Of a stretch of DNA of 64,000 nucleotides, positions 44,018 to 54,358 are shown piece by piece (within the stretch, counting starts at the first letter, position 1; the number at the start of each line of letters is the position of its first letter). The translations under genes were made by a program, and so were the position numbers. The notes below the pieces were generated by a model that was not told where the DNA came from, ran no database searches, and was given only the letters and a program-made list of their open reading frames with translations. This DNA comes from LMUY01 sp965199555 (GTDB taxonomy: Bacteria > Pseudomonadota > Alphaproteobacteria > Acetobacterales > Acetobacteraceae): the NCBI GenBank assembly GCA_965199555.1, contig CBDASJ010000001.1, positions 1 to 64,000 on the forward strand. Direction: 5' to 3'.

Positions 44018-45406
44018 GTGAGCGCGGTGCAGACGGACTGGCTGGTGCAGCATCGGGATCGGCTGCTGGATGGGCTGTTCACCCTGTTGCGCTGCCCCAG
44101 CGTCAGCACGGACCCGGCCCATGCCGGGGACATGCGGCGGGCGGCGGATTTCCTGATGGACCACCTTGCCCGCATCGGGCTGCACGGGGTGCGGCTGCTG
44201 GAAGCGGGCGGCCACCCGGCGCTGTATGCGGAGTGGCTGGGCGCCGGCGATGCGCCCACCGTGCTGCTGTACGGGCATTACGACGTGCAGCCGCCGGACC
44301 CGCTGGGCTTGTGGCATTCGCCGCCATTCGAGCCGACCGTGCGCGACGGCCGGGTGTATTGCCGCGGCGCGTCCGACGATAAGGGGCCGTTCTGGACCAT
44401 GCTGTGCGCACTGGAAGCGTTCCTGGCCACTGACGGGCGGCTGCCGGTGAACATCAAGCTGTTGCTGGAGGGCGAGGAGGAGGTTGGCAGCCGCACGCTG
44501 GCTGCCCTGCTGCAACAGCATGGCGACTTGCTGCGGGCCAAGGTGCTGATTTCCGCCGATGGCAGCAAATGGCGGCCCGACCTGGTCAGCGTCAACATGA
44601 ACAGCCGCGGGCTGTGCGCGCTGGAGTTCACCGTGCAGACCGCGGATGGCGACCTGCATTCCGGACGCTATGGCGGGGCCGTTGGCAATGCGGTGACCAC
44701 GCTTTGCCACATGGTGGCGACGTTGCACGATGCGGAGCGGCGGGTGGCGGTGGAAGGGTTCTTCGATGGGCTGCGGCCGCCCAGCAATCTGGACCGCGCC
44801 TCCATCCACGCCATCGGGTTCGACGAAGCCGGCTTCCTGGAGGAGATCGGCGCCAGGCCGGGCGCGGTGGAGCGCGGCGTGCCGATGCTGGAAGCGATGT
44901 GGCTGCGGCCGACGCTGGAGATCAACGGCATCAGCGGCGGCTATGCCGGGCCAGGTACCAAGACGGTGCTGCCGCATTCGGCCACCGCCAAGATCACCTG
45001 CCGGCTCGGCATCGGGCAGGACCCGGCCCGCGTGGCCGACGCGGTGGAGCGGCATTTGCGGGCGCATTGCCCGGATTATGCGACGCTGACAGTGGAGCAT
45101 GGGCACGGCACGGCGCGTGCGTATGCCCTGCCGGAAGACAACGCGGCGTTGCTGGCGGTGGAACGGGTGATGGAGCGGCTGCACGGGCGCAAGCCGTTGC
45201 ATGTCGGCGTCGGCGGCACGCTGCCGATCTCTTCCATGATCAAACAGCATTTGGGCATGGAAACGGTGATGCTGTCCTATGCGGTTTCCGACTCAAACGT
45301 GCATGCGCCGGATGAATTCTTCCGGCTGAGCTCGTTTGACGAGGGCTTACAGGCTTGGCTGCTGCTGCTGCCCGAACTCGCTTCCTCCAAGGAGAACGCC
45401 GCATGA
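44018..45406 (+). CDS. M20 family dipeptidase/metallopeptidase
   Basis: Zinc peptidase of 462 residues. Metal and catalytic motifs: YGHYDVQPPDPL (His and Asp, about 85-96), RGASDDKGP (Asp, about 116-124), LEGEEEVGS (Glu-Glu, about 150-158) and the C-terminal VGVGGTLPISS region. It matches the DapE/CNDP-like dipeptidase group, usually cytosolic. The GTG start at 44018 follows a short gap. The stop overlaps the binding-protein gene (ATGA), suggesting it processes the peptide imported by that system. Confidence 0.88.
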   Translation: MSAVQTDWLVQHRDRLLDGLFTLLRCPSVSTDPAHAGDMRRAADFLMDHLARIGLHGVRLLEAGGHPALYAEWLGAGDAPTVLLYGHYDVQPPDPLGLWHSPPFEPTVRDGRVYCRGASDDKGPFWTMLCALEAFLATDGRLPVNIKLLLEGEEEVGSRTLAALLQQHGDLLRAKVLISADGSKWRPDLVSVNMNSRGLCALEFTVQTADGDLHSGRYGGAVGNAVTTLCHMVATLHDAERRVAVEGFFDGLRPPSNLDRASIHAIGFDEAGFLEEIGARPGAVERGVPMLEAMWLRPTLEINGISGGYAGPGTKTVLPHSATAKITCRLGIGQDPARVADAVERHLRAHCPDYATLTVEHGHGTARAYALPEDNAALLAVERVMERLHGRKPLHVGVGGTLPISSMIKQHLGMETVMLSYAVSDSNVHAPDEFFRLSSFDEGLQAWLLLLPELASSKENAA

Positions 45407-47010
45407 AACGCCTGTTGCTGCTCGCCACCGCCGCGGTGGCATTGGGCGTGCCGATGGCGCGCGCAGCGACCCTTGTGGTTTGCACGGAGGCAGCGCCGGC
45501 GGTGCTGAACGCGCAGTTGTCCACCGCCAACACCGTGTTCGACGTGGCGGCGCAGGTGTATGACGAGCTGGTGGAAACGGAGCGTGGCGGCTCCAAGATC
45601 ATTCCGGGCCTGGCGGAGTCCTGGAGTGTGGCGCCGGACGCGATGTCGGCCACGTTCCGGCTGCGGCACGGCGTGAAGTTCCAGTCGAACGCGAAGTTCA
45701 CCCCCACGCGGGACATGAACGCGGACGACGTGGTCTTCAGCTTCAACCGCATGTTGGACAAGGCGAGCCCGTATTATGCGGTGAGCGGCGGCACCTATGA
45801 CGAGTGGGACGCGCTGCTGCGGGATCGGGTGAATGGGATCGAAAAGGTGGACGATTACACCGTCCGGTTCGATCTGAAGGAGCCGGTGGCGCCATTGCTC
45901 GGCATCCTGTCCATGCAATCCTTTGCCATCCTGTCGGCGGAGTATGGCCAGGCGATGCTGGCGGCGAAGACGCCGGAGCAGATGGACACCAACCCGATCG
46001 GCACCGGCGCATTTTCGTTCGTGCGCTATGCGCGGGATTCGGATGTGCGTTTCCGCGCCTTTCCGCAGAGTTGGGCGAAGGCGGCCGGAATGGATGACCG
46101 GGTGGCGAAGGTGGACCAGTTGGTGTTCGCCATCACGCCGGACCCGGCGATCCGCCTGGCCAAGCTGCGGGCGGGCGAATGCCAGATCGCGCGATATCCC
46201 AACCCCAGCGACTTCGCTTCCATCAAGGCGGACGCGCAGTTGGAACTGGCGAGCGGGCCGCTTGCTTCCATGGGGTATATCGCGTTCCGATCCGACAAGC
46301 CGCCGTTCGACAAGCAGGCGGTGCGCGCGGCGCTGGCAACCGCGATCGATCTGAAATCCCTGGTGAGCGCAGTATTCCAGGGCACAGGCGAGCCGACCGG
46401 GGCGATGATCTCCCCCAGCCTGTGGGGGCACGACGACCACGTGGCGCCGCGCGCGTACGACCCGGCGGCGGCGAAGGCGATGCTGGCGCAGGCGGGCTAT
46501 CCCGATGGGTTCAAGACGCAGATTTGGGCGATCCCGGTGGCGCGCGCCTACATGCCGAACGGCCGGCGGGCAGCGGAGATGATCCAGGCGGATTGGGCGA
46601 AGATCGGCGTGCAAGCGGAGATCGTGAGCTATGAATGGGGCGAGTACCTGCGGCGGGTGCGCGCTGGGGAGGCGCCGGTCGGGATGCTCGGCGGGACGTG
46701 GGATTATCCGGATCCGAGCCAACTGGTTTACGGCTATTGGGCGTGCCCGAACGGACAGCCGCGGCCGGGAGATTTCGGCAAGTGGTGCAATGCCGAGTTC
46801 ACCGATCTGGTGTCCAAGGCCAACGTGATCAGCGATCAGGCGGAACGGGCCAAGTTATACGTCCAGGCGCAGGACGTGTTCGCCAAAGATGTGCCGGCGG
46901 TGCTGTTCGCGGATACGCAGGCGTATACGGCGGTGCGGAAGGGCGTCAGCGGATACAAAGTGCATGTGCTAGGCGGCACCCCGTATGCGGGGGTTGGTGT
47001 GGCGCCGTAG
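45403..47010 (+). CDS. ABC transporter substrate-binding protein (DppA/SBP family 5)
   Basis: Periplasmic binding protein of 535 residues. Signal peptide 1-21 (LLLLATAAVALGVPMARA); SBP_bac_5 motifs GLAESWSVAPDAMSATFRLRHGVKF (about 68-92) and NADDVVFSFNRM; two Cys in CPNGQP...WCNAEF. ATG follows AAGGAG. It has no permease or ATPase nearby, so it must work with a system encoded elsewhere (dipeptide-type, by family). Confidence 0.9.
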   Translation: MKRLLLLATAAVALGVPMARAATLVVCTEAAPAVLNAQLSTANTVFDVAAQVYDELVETERGGSKIIPGLAESWSVAPDAMSATFRLRHGVKFQSNAKFTPTRDMNADDVVFSFNRMLDKASPYYAVSGGTYDEWDALLRDRVNGIEKVDDYTVRFDLKEPVAPLLGILSMQSFAILSAEYGQAMLAAKTPEQMDTNPIGTGAFSFVRYARDSDVRFRAFPQSWAKAAGMDDRVAKVDQLVFAITPDPAIRLAKLRAGECQIARYPNPSDFASIKADAQLELASGPLASMGYIAFRSDKPPFDKQAVRAALATAIDLKSLVSAVFQGTGEPTGAMISPSLWGHDDHVAPRAYDPAAAKAMLAQAGYPDGFKTQIWAIPVARAYMPNGRRAAEMIQADWAKIGVQAEIVSYEWGEYLRRVRAGEAPVGMLGGTWDYPDPSQLVYGYWACPNGQPRPGDFGKWCNAEFTDLVSKANVISDQAERAKLYVQAQDVFAKDVPAVLFADTQAYTAVRKGVSGYKVHVLGGTPYAGVGVAP

Positions 47011-47055
47011 CGGCTTGCTGTGCGTTGGTTTTGTCGGGGGCTGGCCCTCACCCTG

Positions 47056-47081
47056 CCCTCTCCCATAGGGAGAGGGTTTTT
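47056..47081 (+). terminator. Intrinsic terminator made from the REP-like element
   Basis: CCCTCTCCC-ATA-GGGAGAGGG followed by TTTTT, 46 bases after the binding-protein stop. The preceding CCCTCACCCTG shows that it belongs to the same repeat family as 41102 and 50440. The repeat serves here as the terminator for the rightward operon. Confidence 0.8.
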
Positions 47082-47098
47082 GGGTTGGGGAGGTGGGG

Positions 47099-48544
<1,446 letters not shown>

Positions 48545-48584
48545 TCCGCGTACTCTCCTTGCTGCGACCGCCCTGCGCGGCCGA

Positions 48585-48923
48585 CTAGATTGCCTCGTTC
48601 CCGCGCTCGCCCGTGCGGATGCGCACCACCTCCTCGACCGTGCTGACGAAGATCTTGCCGTCCCCGATGCGCCCGGTCCGCGCCGCGGCCACGATGGCCT
48701 CGACGGCGCGTTCCACAACGGAATCCTCGCAAACGACCTCGATCTTCACCTTGGGCAGGAAGTCCACGACGTACTCGGCGCCGCGATACAGCTCCGTGTG
48801 GCCCTTCTGACGGCCGAACCCTTTTGCCTCCACCACGGTGATGCCCTGGAGCCCGACCTCGTGCAGCGCATCCTTCACCTCATCCAGCTTGAACGGCTTG
48901 ATGACCGCCTCGATCTTCTTCAC
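48585..48923 (-). CDS. glnB: Nitrogen regulatory protein P-II
   Basis: Trimeric signal protein of 112 residues sensing 2-oxoglutarate and ATP/ADP. T-loop with uridylylation Tyr51 in LYRGAEYVVDF; B-loop TGRIGDGKIFV. GTG 48923 has GGGGGAGA upstream. It lies 40 bases before glnA, the common alphaproteobacterial glnBA order, behind a sigma-54 promoter. Confidence 0.97.
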   Translation of the reverse strand: MKKIEAVIKPFKLDEVKDALHEVGLQGITVVEAKGFGRQKGHTELYRGAEYVVDFLPKVKIEVVCEDSVVERAVEAIVAAARTGRIGDGKIFVSTVEEVVRIRTGERGNEAI

Positions 48924-48979
48924 CTCGTCTCCCCCGAACTGAGGCCCCTGCCGCCGCGGTGCGGTGACGGCGGCAAAGT

Positions 48980-48996
48980 TGCATGCGCCGTGCCAG
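48980..48996 (-). promoter_or_regulatory. Sigma-54 promoter of glnBA
   Basis: Minus strand reads CTGGCACG-GCGC-ATGCA: the -24 half matches YTGGCACG fully and the -12 half ATGCA differs from TTGCA in one base. The GG/GC spacing is exact. The start of transcription should be near 48969, giving a 46-base leader to glnB. This fits NtrC-controlled glnBA known in related bacteria. Confidence 0.8.
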
Positions 48997-49011
48997 CGGG
49001 CAATGCGGCTT

Positions 49012-49038
49012 GGCCGGGCGATTGACGCCTGCCCGGCC
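49012..49038. promoter_or_regulatory. Inverted repeat upstream of the glnBA promoter
   Basis: Perfect GGCCGGGC-N11-GCCCGGCC, 16 bases upstream of the sigma-54 site and 43 bases upstream of the aminotransferase start. It is not a standard NtrC box (GCACC-N5-GGTGC). It might be an operator or simply a hairpin for the rightward leader. Confidence 0.35.
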
Positions 49039-49080
49039 GGGGGCATAGTGGCGGACGCTAGCGATAAGGGGTGCCGTCCA

Positions 49081-50279
49081 GTGAAGCCTGCCAACGAGCT
49101 GCTGTCCGGCATCGGCACCACCATCTTCACCGTGATGTCGGCGCTGGCGACGCAGCATGGCGCCATCAATTTGGGTCAGGGCTTTCCAGACGGGGATGGG
49201 CCACCCGATGTGCTGGCGGCCGCTGCGGCGGCGCTGGCGGACGGGCGCAACCAGTATCCGCCCCTAACCGGCGTGCCGGAGCTGCGCCAGGCGGTAGCGG
49301 CGGCGAATGCGCGGTTCTATGGGCTGGACGTGGACCCGGTGACCGAGGTGGTGGTCACCTCCGGGGCGACGGAAGCGATCACGGCCAGCCTGATGGCGCT
49401 GCTGAACCCCGGCGACGAGGTCGTGCTGATCGAGCCGCTGTACGACACCTACCTGCCGATCGTGCGCATGCTGGGGGCGGTGCCGCGGTTGGTGCGGTTG
49501 CAGCCGCCGCGCTGGGAGCTGCCGCGGGCCGAGCTTGCGGCCGCGTTCGGGCCGAAGACAAAGGCGATCCTGCTGAACACGCCGATGAACCCGACCTCCA
49601 AGGTGTTCACCGGGGCGGAGCTGGCGTTCATCGCCGACCTGCTGGTGAAGCATGATGCCTATGCGGTGTGCGACGAGGTGTACGAGCACCTGACCTATGA
49701 CGGGTGGCGCCACATCCCCTTGATGACGCTGCCGGGCTTGCGCGAGCGGTGCCTGCGCATCGGCAGTGCCGGCAAGACGTTCAGCCTGACGGGGTGGAAG
49801 ATCGGTTACATCACCGCGCCGGCGCCGTTGGCGCTGCTGGCGGCGCGGGCGCACCAGAACCTCACCTTTACCACGCCGCCCAACCTGCAGCGCGCGGTGG
49901 CGGTGGGGCTGGCGAAGGACGACGCCTATTTTGCGGGCTTGTCGAGCACGTTGCAGGCGAAGCGGGATCGGCTGGCGTCTGGGTGGCGGGGCTGGGGCTG
50001 GCGGTGTTGCCGAGCCAGGGCAGCTATTTCGTGTCGGTGGATTACAGCCCGCTGGGGTTTGCCGGGGATGACGTGGCGTTTTGCCGCCATATCACCGAGC
50101 AGGCGCGGGTGACCGCCATTCCGTTGAGCGCGTTCTACGATGCGGCGGGGGGGCCGCCGCCGGGGCATTACGCGCGATTTGCCTTCTGCAAGGCCGACGC
50201 GGTGCTGGACGAGGCGGTGGAGCGGTTGCGGCAGCATTTCGCAGGCCGGCGCGGCGCGCGGCTGACGGCAACGGGTTGA
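49081..50279 (+). pseudogene. Class I/II aminotransferase, frameshifted
   Basis: PLP aminotransferase of the YbdL/KAT/DapL type. The frame from GTG 49081 carries INLGQGFPDGDGPPDVL, NQYPPLTGVPELRQAV and the PLP lysine in GSAGKTFSLTGWKIGY, up to KRDRLASG near 49980. There homology leaves this frame and continues in another one (GLGLAVLPSQGSYFVSVDYSPL) to TGA 50277-50279. One missing base in the G-rich run at about 49981-49990 explains it. If translated as is, the first frame runs 44 unrelated residues to 50112. It could be a real inactivation or a sequencing error; a repaired product would be about 400 residues. Confidence 0.8.
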
Positions 50280-50317
50280 CCGCGACGGGGTGACGGCGGT
50301 ACATCCGCTGCCCTGGT

Positions 50318-50394
50318 GGCGGACGTAGCTCAGTTGGTAGAGCGCCGGTTTGTGGTACCGGTTGTCGCGGGTTCGATCCCCGTCGTTCGCCCCA
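50318..50394 (+). tRNA. tRNA-His (GTG)
   Basis: Complete cloverleaf: acceptor GCGGACG / CGTTCGC (one G-U), D-loop AGTTGGTAG, anticodon stem CCGGT / ACCGG around TTGTGGT with anticodon GTG, T-arm GCGGG-TTCGATC-CCCGT, and encoded CCA. The G before the acceptor (50318) is the histidine-specific G-1, opposite C73. Confidence 0.95.
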
Positions 50395-50423
50395 GGTTTT
50401 CCCCTTGAGTTCAGGCGGGCGAC

Positions 50424-50466
50424 GCCACCCTCACCCCGGCCCTCTCCCGCCAGCGGGAGAGGGAGA
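50424..50466. repeat. REP-like element, 43-base unit with palindrome 50440-50463
   Basis: Identical to 41086-41128. It lies between tRNA-His and the convergent bisC stop, 30 bases after the tRNA. The palindrome has perfect 11-base arms; no T run follows. Confidence 0.85.
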
Positions 50467-50505
50467 TGGCGGGCGTTTTGCTCAAACAACTAATGGGATC
50501 TGCTT

Positions 50506-52815
50506 CTAGCCGGGTGGCGGGTCGTAAGCCTGGATGGGCGGCAGGTTGCCGGTGAAACGCTCCACCTGCACGGTGGTGAGTTGGCCGGTGCAGCCCTGGG
50601 CCAGGCCGGAGGTGCCGATGTCGCGGGTCAGCACATTGGGATTGCCGTGGACGCAAAGGGCCTGCTCATCCTCAGGGTCGGCCGGGTCGAACCAGGCGCC
50701 GGTGGGAAGCTGAACGACGCCTTGGCGTATGCCGTCGGTGACCCGGACCGCTGCCAGGCAGGCACCGCGCGCGTTGAACAGGCGGATGATCGAGCCATCG
50801 GTGATACCGCGGGCTGCGGCGTCGGCGGGGTGCATGCGGGCGACTTCCCGACCCCGGTGCTTGGCGTCCGCGCTGTGGCCGCCGAAATCGAGTTGGCTGT
50901 GCAGGCGGGTGGCGGGCTGGTTGGCGATGAGGTGCAAGGGGGCGGCCGGGGCCGGCGCCTCCGACGCCGGGAGCCAGGTGGCGTGGCCGGGACAGTCGGG
51001 CTCGCCGAAGCTCGCGATGGTTTCGGAGAAGATTTCGACCTTGCCGCTCGGGGTGGGTAGCGGAGACCCGGCCGGGTCGTTGCGGAAGCGGCGCAAATTG
51101 CCGCCGTCATCCGGGAGTTGGGGCAGATCCAGGCTGCCGGCTTGCCAGAAGGTCTCGAAGTCCGGGGCGGGTTGGCCTTTTGCCGCAAGGGCCAGGCGAG
51201 TCGGCTCGTAGAGATGCTCCAACCATTGGCGGGTGGTGCGGCCTTCGGTGAAGGCCTGCTCGGCGCCGAGGCGACGGGCCAGGTCGCTGAAGATCGCATA
51301 GTCATCGCGTGCTTCGCCAAAGGGGCGGGCGACGGGGTGCATGGCGACGAGCAGCGGGTCGTTGTTGTTGCCGCCGACATCCTCACGCTCGAGCGTCATC
51401 GTGCAGGGCAGCACGATGTCGGCGTGGCGGGCGGTGGCGGTCCAGCCGAGTTCGTGCACGACCAGCGTGTCCAACCGGGCGAAAGCGCGGCGGAGGCGGT
51501 TGAGGTCCTGGTGGTGGTGGAAGGGATTGCCGCCGGCCCAGTAAACCAGTTTCACCGCGGGGAATGTGCGGGTCTTGCCGTTGTAGCGGTAGGCCGCGCC
51601 GGGTTGGAGCAACATGTCGGCGATGCGGGCAACGGGGATGAAGTCAGCGACCTGGTTGCGGCCCTGCGACAGGGTGGGCACGGGGACGGCGTTGGTCCGC
51701 CGCCCGTAATAAGCGATGGCGCCGAGGCCGTAGCCGTAGCCACCGCCGGGCAGCCCGATCTGAGCGAGGGCGGCGGCCAGCACGGCGCCCATCCAGACCG
51801 GCTGTTCGCCGTGTTCCGCGCGTTGCAGGGAGTGCGAGACGGTGACGAGGACGCGGCGGCCGTGCAGGCTGCGCGCCAGGGCGCGGATGGTGTCCGCGTC
51901 GATGCCGGTGAGGGGGGCAGCCCAGTCGGCGTCCTTGGGCTGGCCGTCGACCGTGCCGAGCAAATAGGGCTCGAACACCGGCCAGCCTTCCGTGTAGCGG
52001 TCGAGGAAGGCGCGGTCGTGCAGGTTTTCCGACACCAGGGTGTGGACCAGCGCCAGCATGAGCGCGGTGTCGCTGCCGGGCTCGCTGCTGATCCATTCGG
52101 CATGGGCCTCCTGCGGCAGGTCGTCGCGCAGCGGGCCGACCAGCACGAAGCGGCAGCCGCGGGCACTGGCGCGGGCCATGGCGCCCCGTTCGATGTGCTG
52201 GCTGATGCTGCCGCCGGCCACCATGCTGTTCTTCAGCGCCAGGCCGCCGAAGGCGATCACGGTGTCGGTGTGTTCCGCGATCTGTTCCCAGGACACGTTG
52301 CGCTTGGTCATGTCCTCGTAATTGCCGACCACGTGCGGCAGGAGGACGGAGGACGCGCCGGAGCTGTAGCTGTTGACGGAGCGCACGTAGCCGCCGAGCG
52401 CGGTGTTCAGGAAGCGGTGCACCTGGCTTTGGGCATGGTGGAAGCGCCCGGCGCTAGACCAGCCGTATGAACCGCCGAAGATGCCTTGCGGACCGGCGGT
52501 GGACTGCACGCGCCGCAGCTCCTGTGCCAGCAGGTCGAGCACCGCGTCCCATTCCATGGCAACGAAGCTATCGCGCCCGCGGCGGTTGTCGGCACCGGGC
52601 CCGCGGTCCAGCCAGCCGCGGCGGACCATCGGCCTGGCGACGCGGGCGCGATGACGCAGGGCAGCCGGGAAGTTGTCGATGATGCCGTTCGGGTCCGGGT
52701 CGCCGGGGAAAGGGCGGACGTCCAGCGCGTCATTGCGCCAGCGGGCCGAGAACACGCCCCAATGGGAGGTGTGCGGCAGGAAGCCATCCGCATCCGGGGT
52801 CATGGTGGAAGTCAT
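50506..52815 (-). CDS. bisC: Molybdopterin oxidoreductase, biotin/DMSO sulfoxide reductase type
   Basis: Mo-bisMGD enzyme of the DMSO reductase family, 769 residues (BisC about 777). No 4Fe-4S cysteine motif and no Tat signal at the N-terminus, so it is a cytosolic one-subunit enzyme; the likely Mo-ligand serine is in SYGWSSAGRFH (about 115-125). Other motifs: GGNPFHHHQDLNRL, ERED(V)GGNNNDPL and the C-terminal MopB domain ANQPATRLHSQLD. It reduces biotin- or methionine-sulfoxide by family. In-frame ATGs at 52815 and 52803 are both possible. Confidence 0.88.
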   Translation of the reverse strand: MTSTMTPDADGFLPHTSHWGVFSARWRNDALDVRPFPGDPDPNGIIDNFPAALRHRARVARPMVRRGWLDRGPGADNRRGRDSFVAMEWDAVLDLLAQELRRVQSTAGPQGIFGGSYGWSSAGRFHHAQSQVHRFLNTALGGYVRSVNSYSSGASSVLLPHVVGNYEDMTKRNVSWEQIAEHTDTVIAFGGLALKNSMVAGGSISQHIERGAMARASARGCRFVLVGPLRDDLPQEAHAEWISSEPGSDTALMLALVHTLVSENLHDRAFLDRYTEGWPVFEPYLLGTVDGQPKDADWAAPLTGIDADTIRALARSLHGRRVLVTVSHSLQRAEHGEQPVWMGAVLAAALAQIGLPGGGYGYGLGAIAYYGRRTNAVPVPTLSQGRNQVADFIPVARIADMLLQPGAAYRYNGKTRTFPAVKLVYWAGGNPFHHHQDLNRLRRAFARLDTLVVHELGWTATARHADIVLPCTMTLEREDVGGNNNDPLLVAMHPVARPFGEARDDYAIFSDLARRLGAEQAFTEGRTTRQWLEHLYEPTRLALAAKGQPAPDFETFWQAGSLDLPQLPDDGGNLRRFRNDPAGSPLPTPSGKVEIFSETIASFGEPDCPGHATWLPASEAPAPAAPLHLIANQPATRLHSQLDFGGHSADAKHRGREVARMHPADAAARGITDGSIIRLFNARGACLAAVRVTDGIRQGVVQLPTGAWFDPADPEDEQALCVHGNPNVLTRDIGTSGLAQGCTGQLTTVQVERFTGNLPPIQAYDPPPG

Positions 52816-52895
52816 GGTGCCGTCACGATCCAGTGGAAGGGTTTGGCACCATTCCCTGCTCTTGCACCGATGTCGCCGTCAAGCGGCGCGTGTGG

Positions 52896-54257
52896 TCAGG
52901 CGGCGCGGGCGTCCTGCACGAAGCATGCGGACGCTTTCAGCAGCGCGTTGGTTTGCTCGGTCAGGCCGGTGGTCACGGCGGTCAGGTGGGTGGCGACGGT
53001 GACGGCCGCCGAATTGTCGCCCCGGATGGTCGCCGTCAGCGCGGTCACCTCGTTGTTGCGGGTGGTGGCGCGCTGCAGCTCCGCCGTGATCTCGCGCGCG
53101 GTTTCGCCTTGGTGCAGGATCGCCTGCTCGATGAGGCCGGATATGCCGCTCAGTTCGCCGATCGCGGCGTTGATCTCGGCGATGGCGGACACCGTCTCGT
53201 TGGTCGCGAGCTGGAGCTGGCCGATCTGCTGGCCCACGTCCTGGGTGGCGCGGGCGGTTTGCTTGGCAAGGTTCTTCACCTCGGACGCGACGACGGCAAA
53301 GCCACGTCCGGCCTCCCCGGCGCGGGCTGCCTCGATGGTGGCGTTCAGCGCCAGCAGATCGGTTTGCGCGGCGATGTCGGTTATGAGGTTCACGACCTCG
53401 CCGATCTTCTGCGCGGAGTCCGCGAGCGTCTTGACGACGATGTCGGTGCGCCGGGCGGTTTCGACCGACCGGGTTGCAAGCGCGGTCGAGTGCGACACTT
53501 GCTGCGACACTTCCGTGACGCTGGCGCAGAGCCGCGCCGCGCCGCCGGCCACCTTGGCGACCATGCTGCTGGCTTCCTCCGCAACGGACGCGATCATTGC
53601 CGAGTTGTCGAGCGAGCGGGTGGCGGCGACGGAAAGGGAGTGGGCTGCTGCGTCGAGTTCGGAGGACCCGCTTGCCATGGCGTCCAGCGATTGGCCGATC
53701 TGGCTGCTGAAGCTTTGCTCGATGGTCGCCAAGGCGTGCCGTTTGCGATGGGCCTGGGCCCCGTCATAGCCCTGGAGGACAGTGCTCAATCCCATCCAGG
53801 TGATCTTGCTCATCGCGTGCCGGTAGCGGCTCCGCCTGGAATTGGCACGTCCGGCAAGGAACGGCGTTCCGGCTGGCCAACGCCGATGCCGTGTTTCGGC
53901 GGCTTTGACGGTGTCGATGATGGCCAGAAGCGTGGTGGAATGGCCGCGGGTCAATTGCTGGCTTGGCACCCCGTGTTCCGCATAGGCTTTGCCCAAGGCG
54001 TGACCGATCGCGATCAGGTCACCCGAGGCGCCGCCGGTGGCAACCGCCTCCCAATACGCAAACCGCTGCTGTCGTATGGCGGGTATCCTCACTGCCGCGG
54101 TCAAGGGTGCGCCTGGGTCGGCTTCGCGGTACAATCTCTCCAGGACGCCGGGAAGCACGTCAGCGATGATCTGCCGGCCGCCCTTCAGGGCCGCGACCTC
54201 CGCCGGCGTGACGTTGAACAGCACGAGCATCTGGTCCCAGGAGAGCGGTGGCATCAT
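52896..54257 (-). CDS. Globin-coupled-like methyl-accepting chemotaxis protein (soluble)
   Basis: Soluble receptor of 453 residues without membrane spans. Residues about 1-150 look like a protoglobin sensor domain (QRFAYWEAVATG...IGHALGKAYAEHGVPSQQL). At the place of the usual proximal heme His (four residues before the GxP) there is Tyr92, so heme binding is doubtful unless His85 or His95 serves. The MCP domain (about 190-440) has the hairpin tip DLLALNATIEAARAGEAGRGFAVVASEV. Likely senses oxygen or a related cue in the cytosol and signals to CheA. Lies 101 bases after the membrane MCP on the same strand. Confidence 0.8.
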   Translation of the reverse strand: MMPPLSWDQMLVLFNVTPAEVAALKGGRQIIADVLPGVLERLYREADPGAPLTAAVRIPAIRQQRFAYWEAVATGGASGDLIAIGHALGKAYAEHGVPSQQLTRGHSTTLLAIIDTVKAAETRHRRWPAGTPFLAGRANSRRSRYRHAMSKITWMGLSTVLQGYDGAQAHRKRHALATIEQSFSSQIGQSLDAMASGSSELDAAAHSLSVAATRSLDNSAMIASVAEEASSMVAKVAGGAARLCASVTEVSQQVSHSTALATRSVETARRTDIVVKTLADSAQKIGEVVNLITDIAAQTDLLALNATIEAARAGEAGRGFAVVASEVKNLAKQTARATQDVGQQIGQLQLATNETVSAIAEINAAIGELSGISGLIEQAILHQGETAREITAELQRATTRNNEVTALTATIRGDNSAAVTVATHLTAVTTGLTEQTNALLKASACFVQDARAA

Positions 54258-54358
54258 GCGCCCCCATCGACAAAAGATTGTTTTCCGTGCTTCGGCATGC
54301 CGGCAAGATGGCCCGGAGACGTCTACGCAGGCTTAACGGCCTTGGTCGCCCGCGCTCA

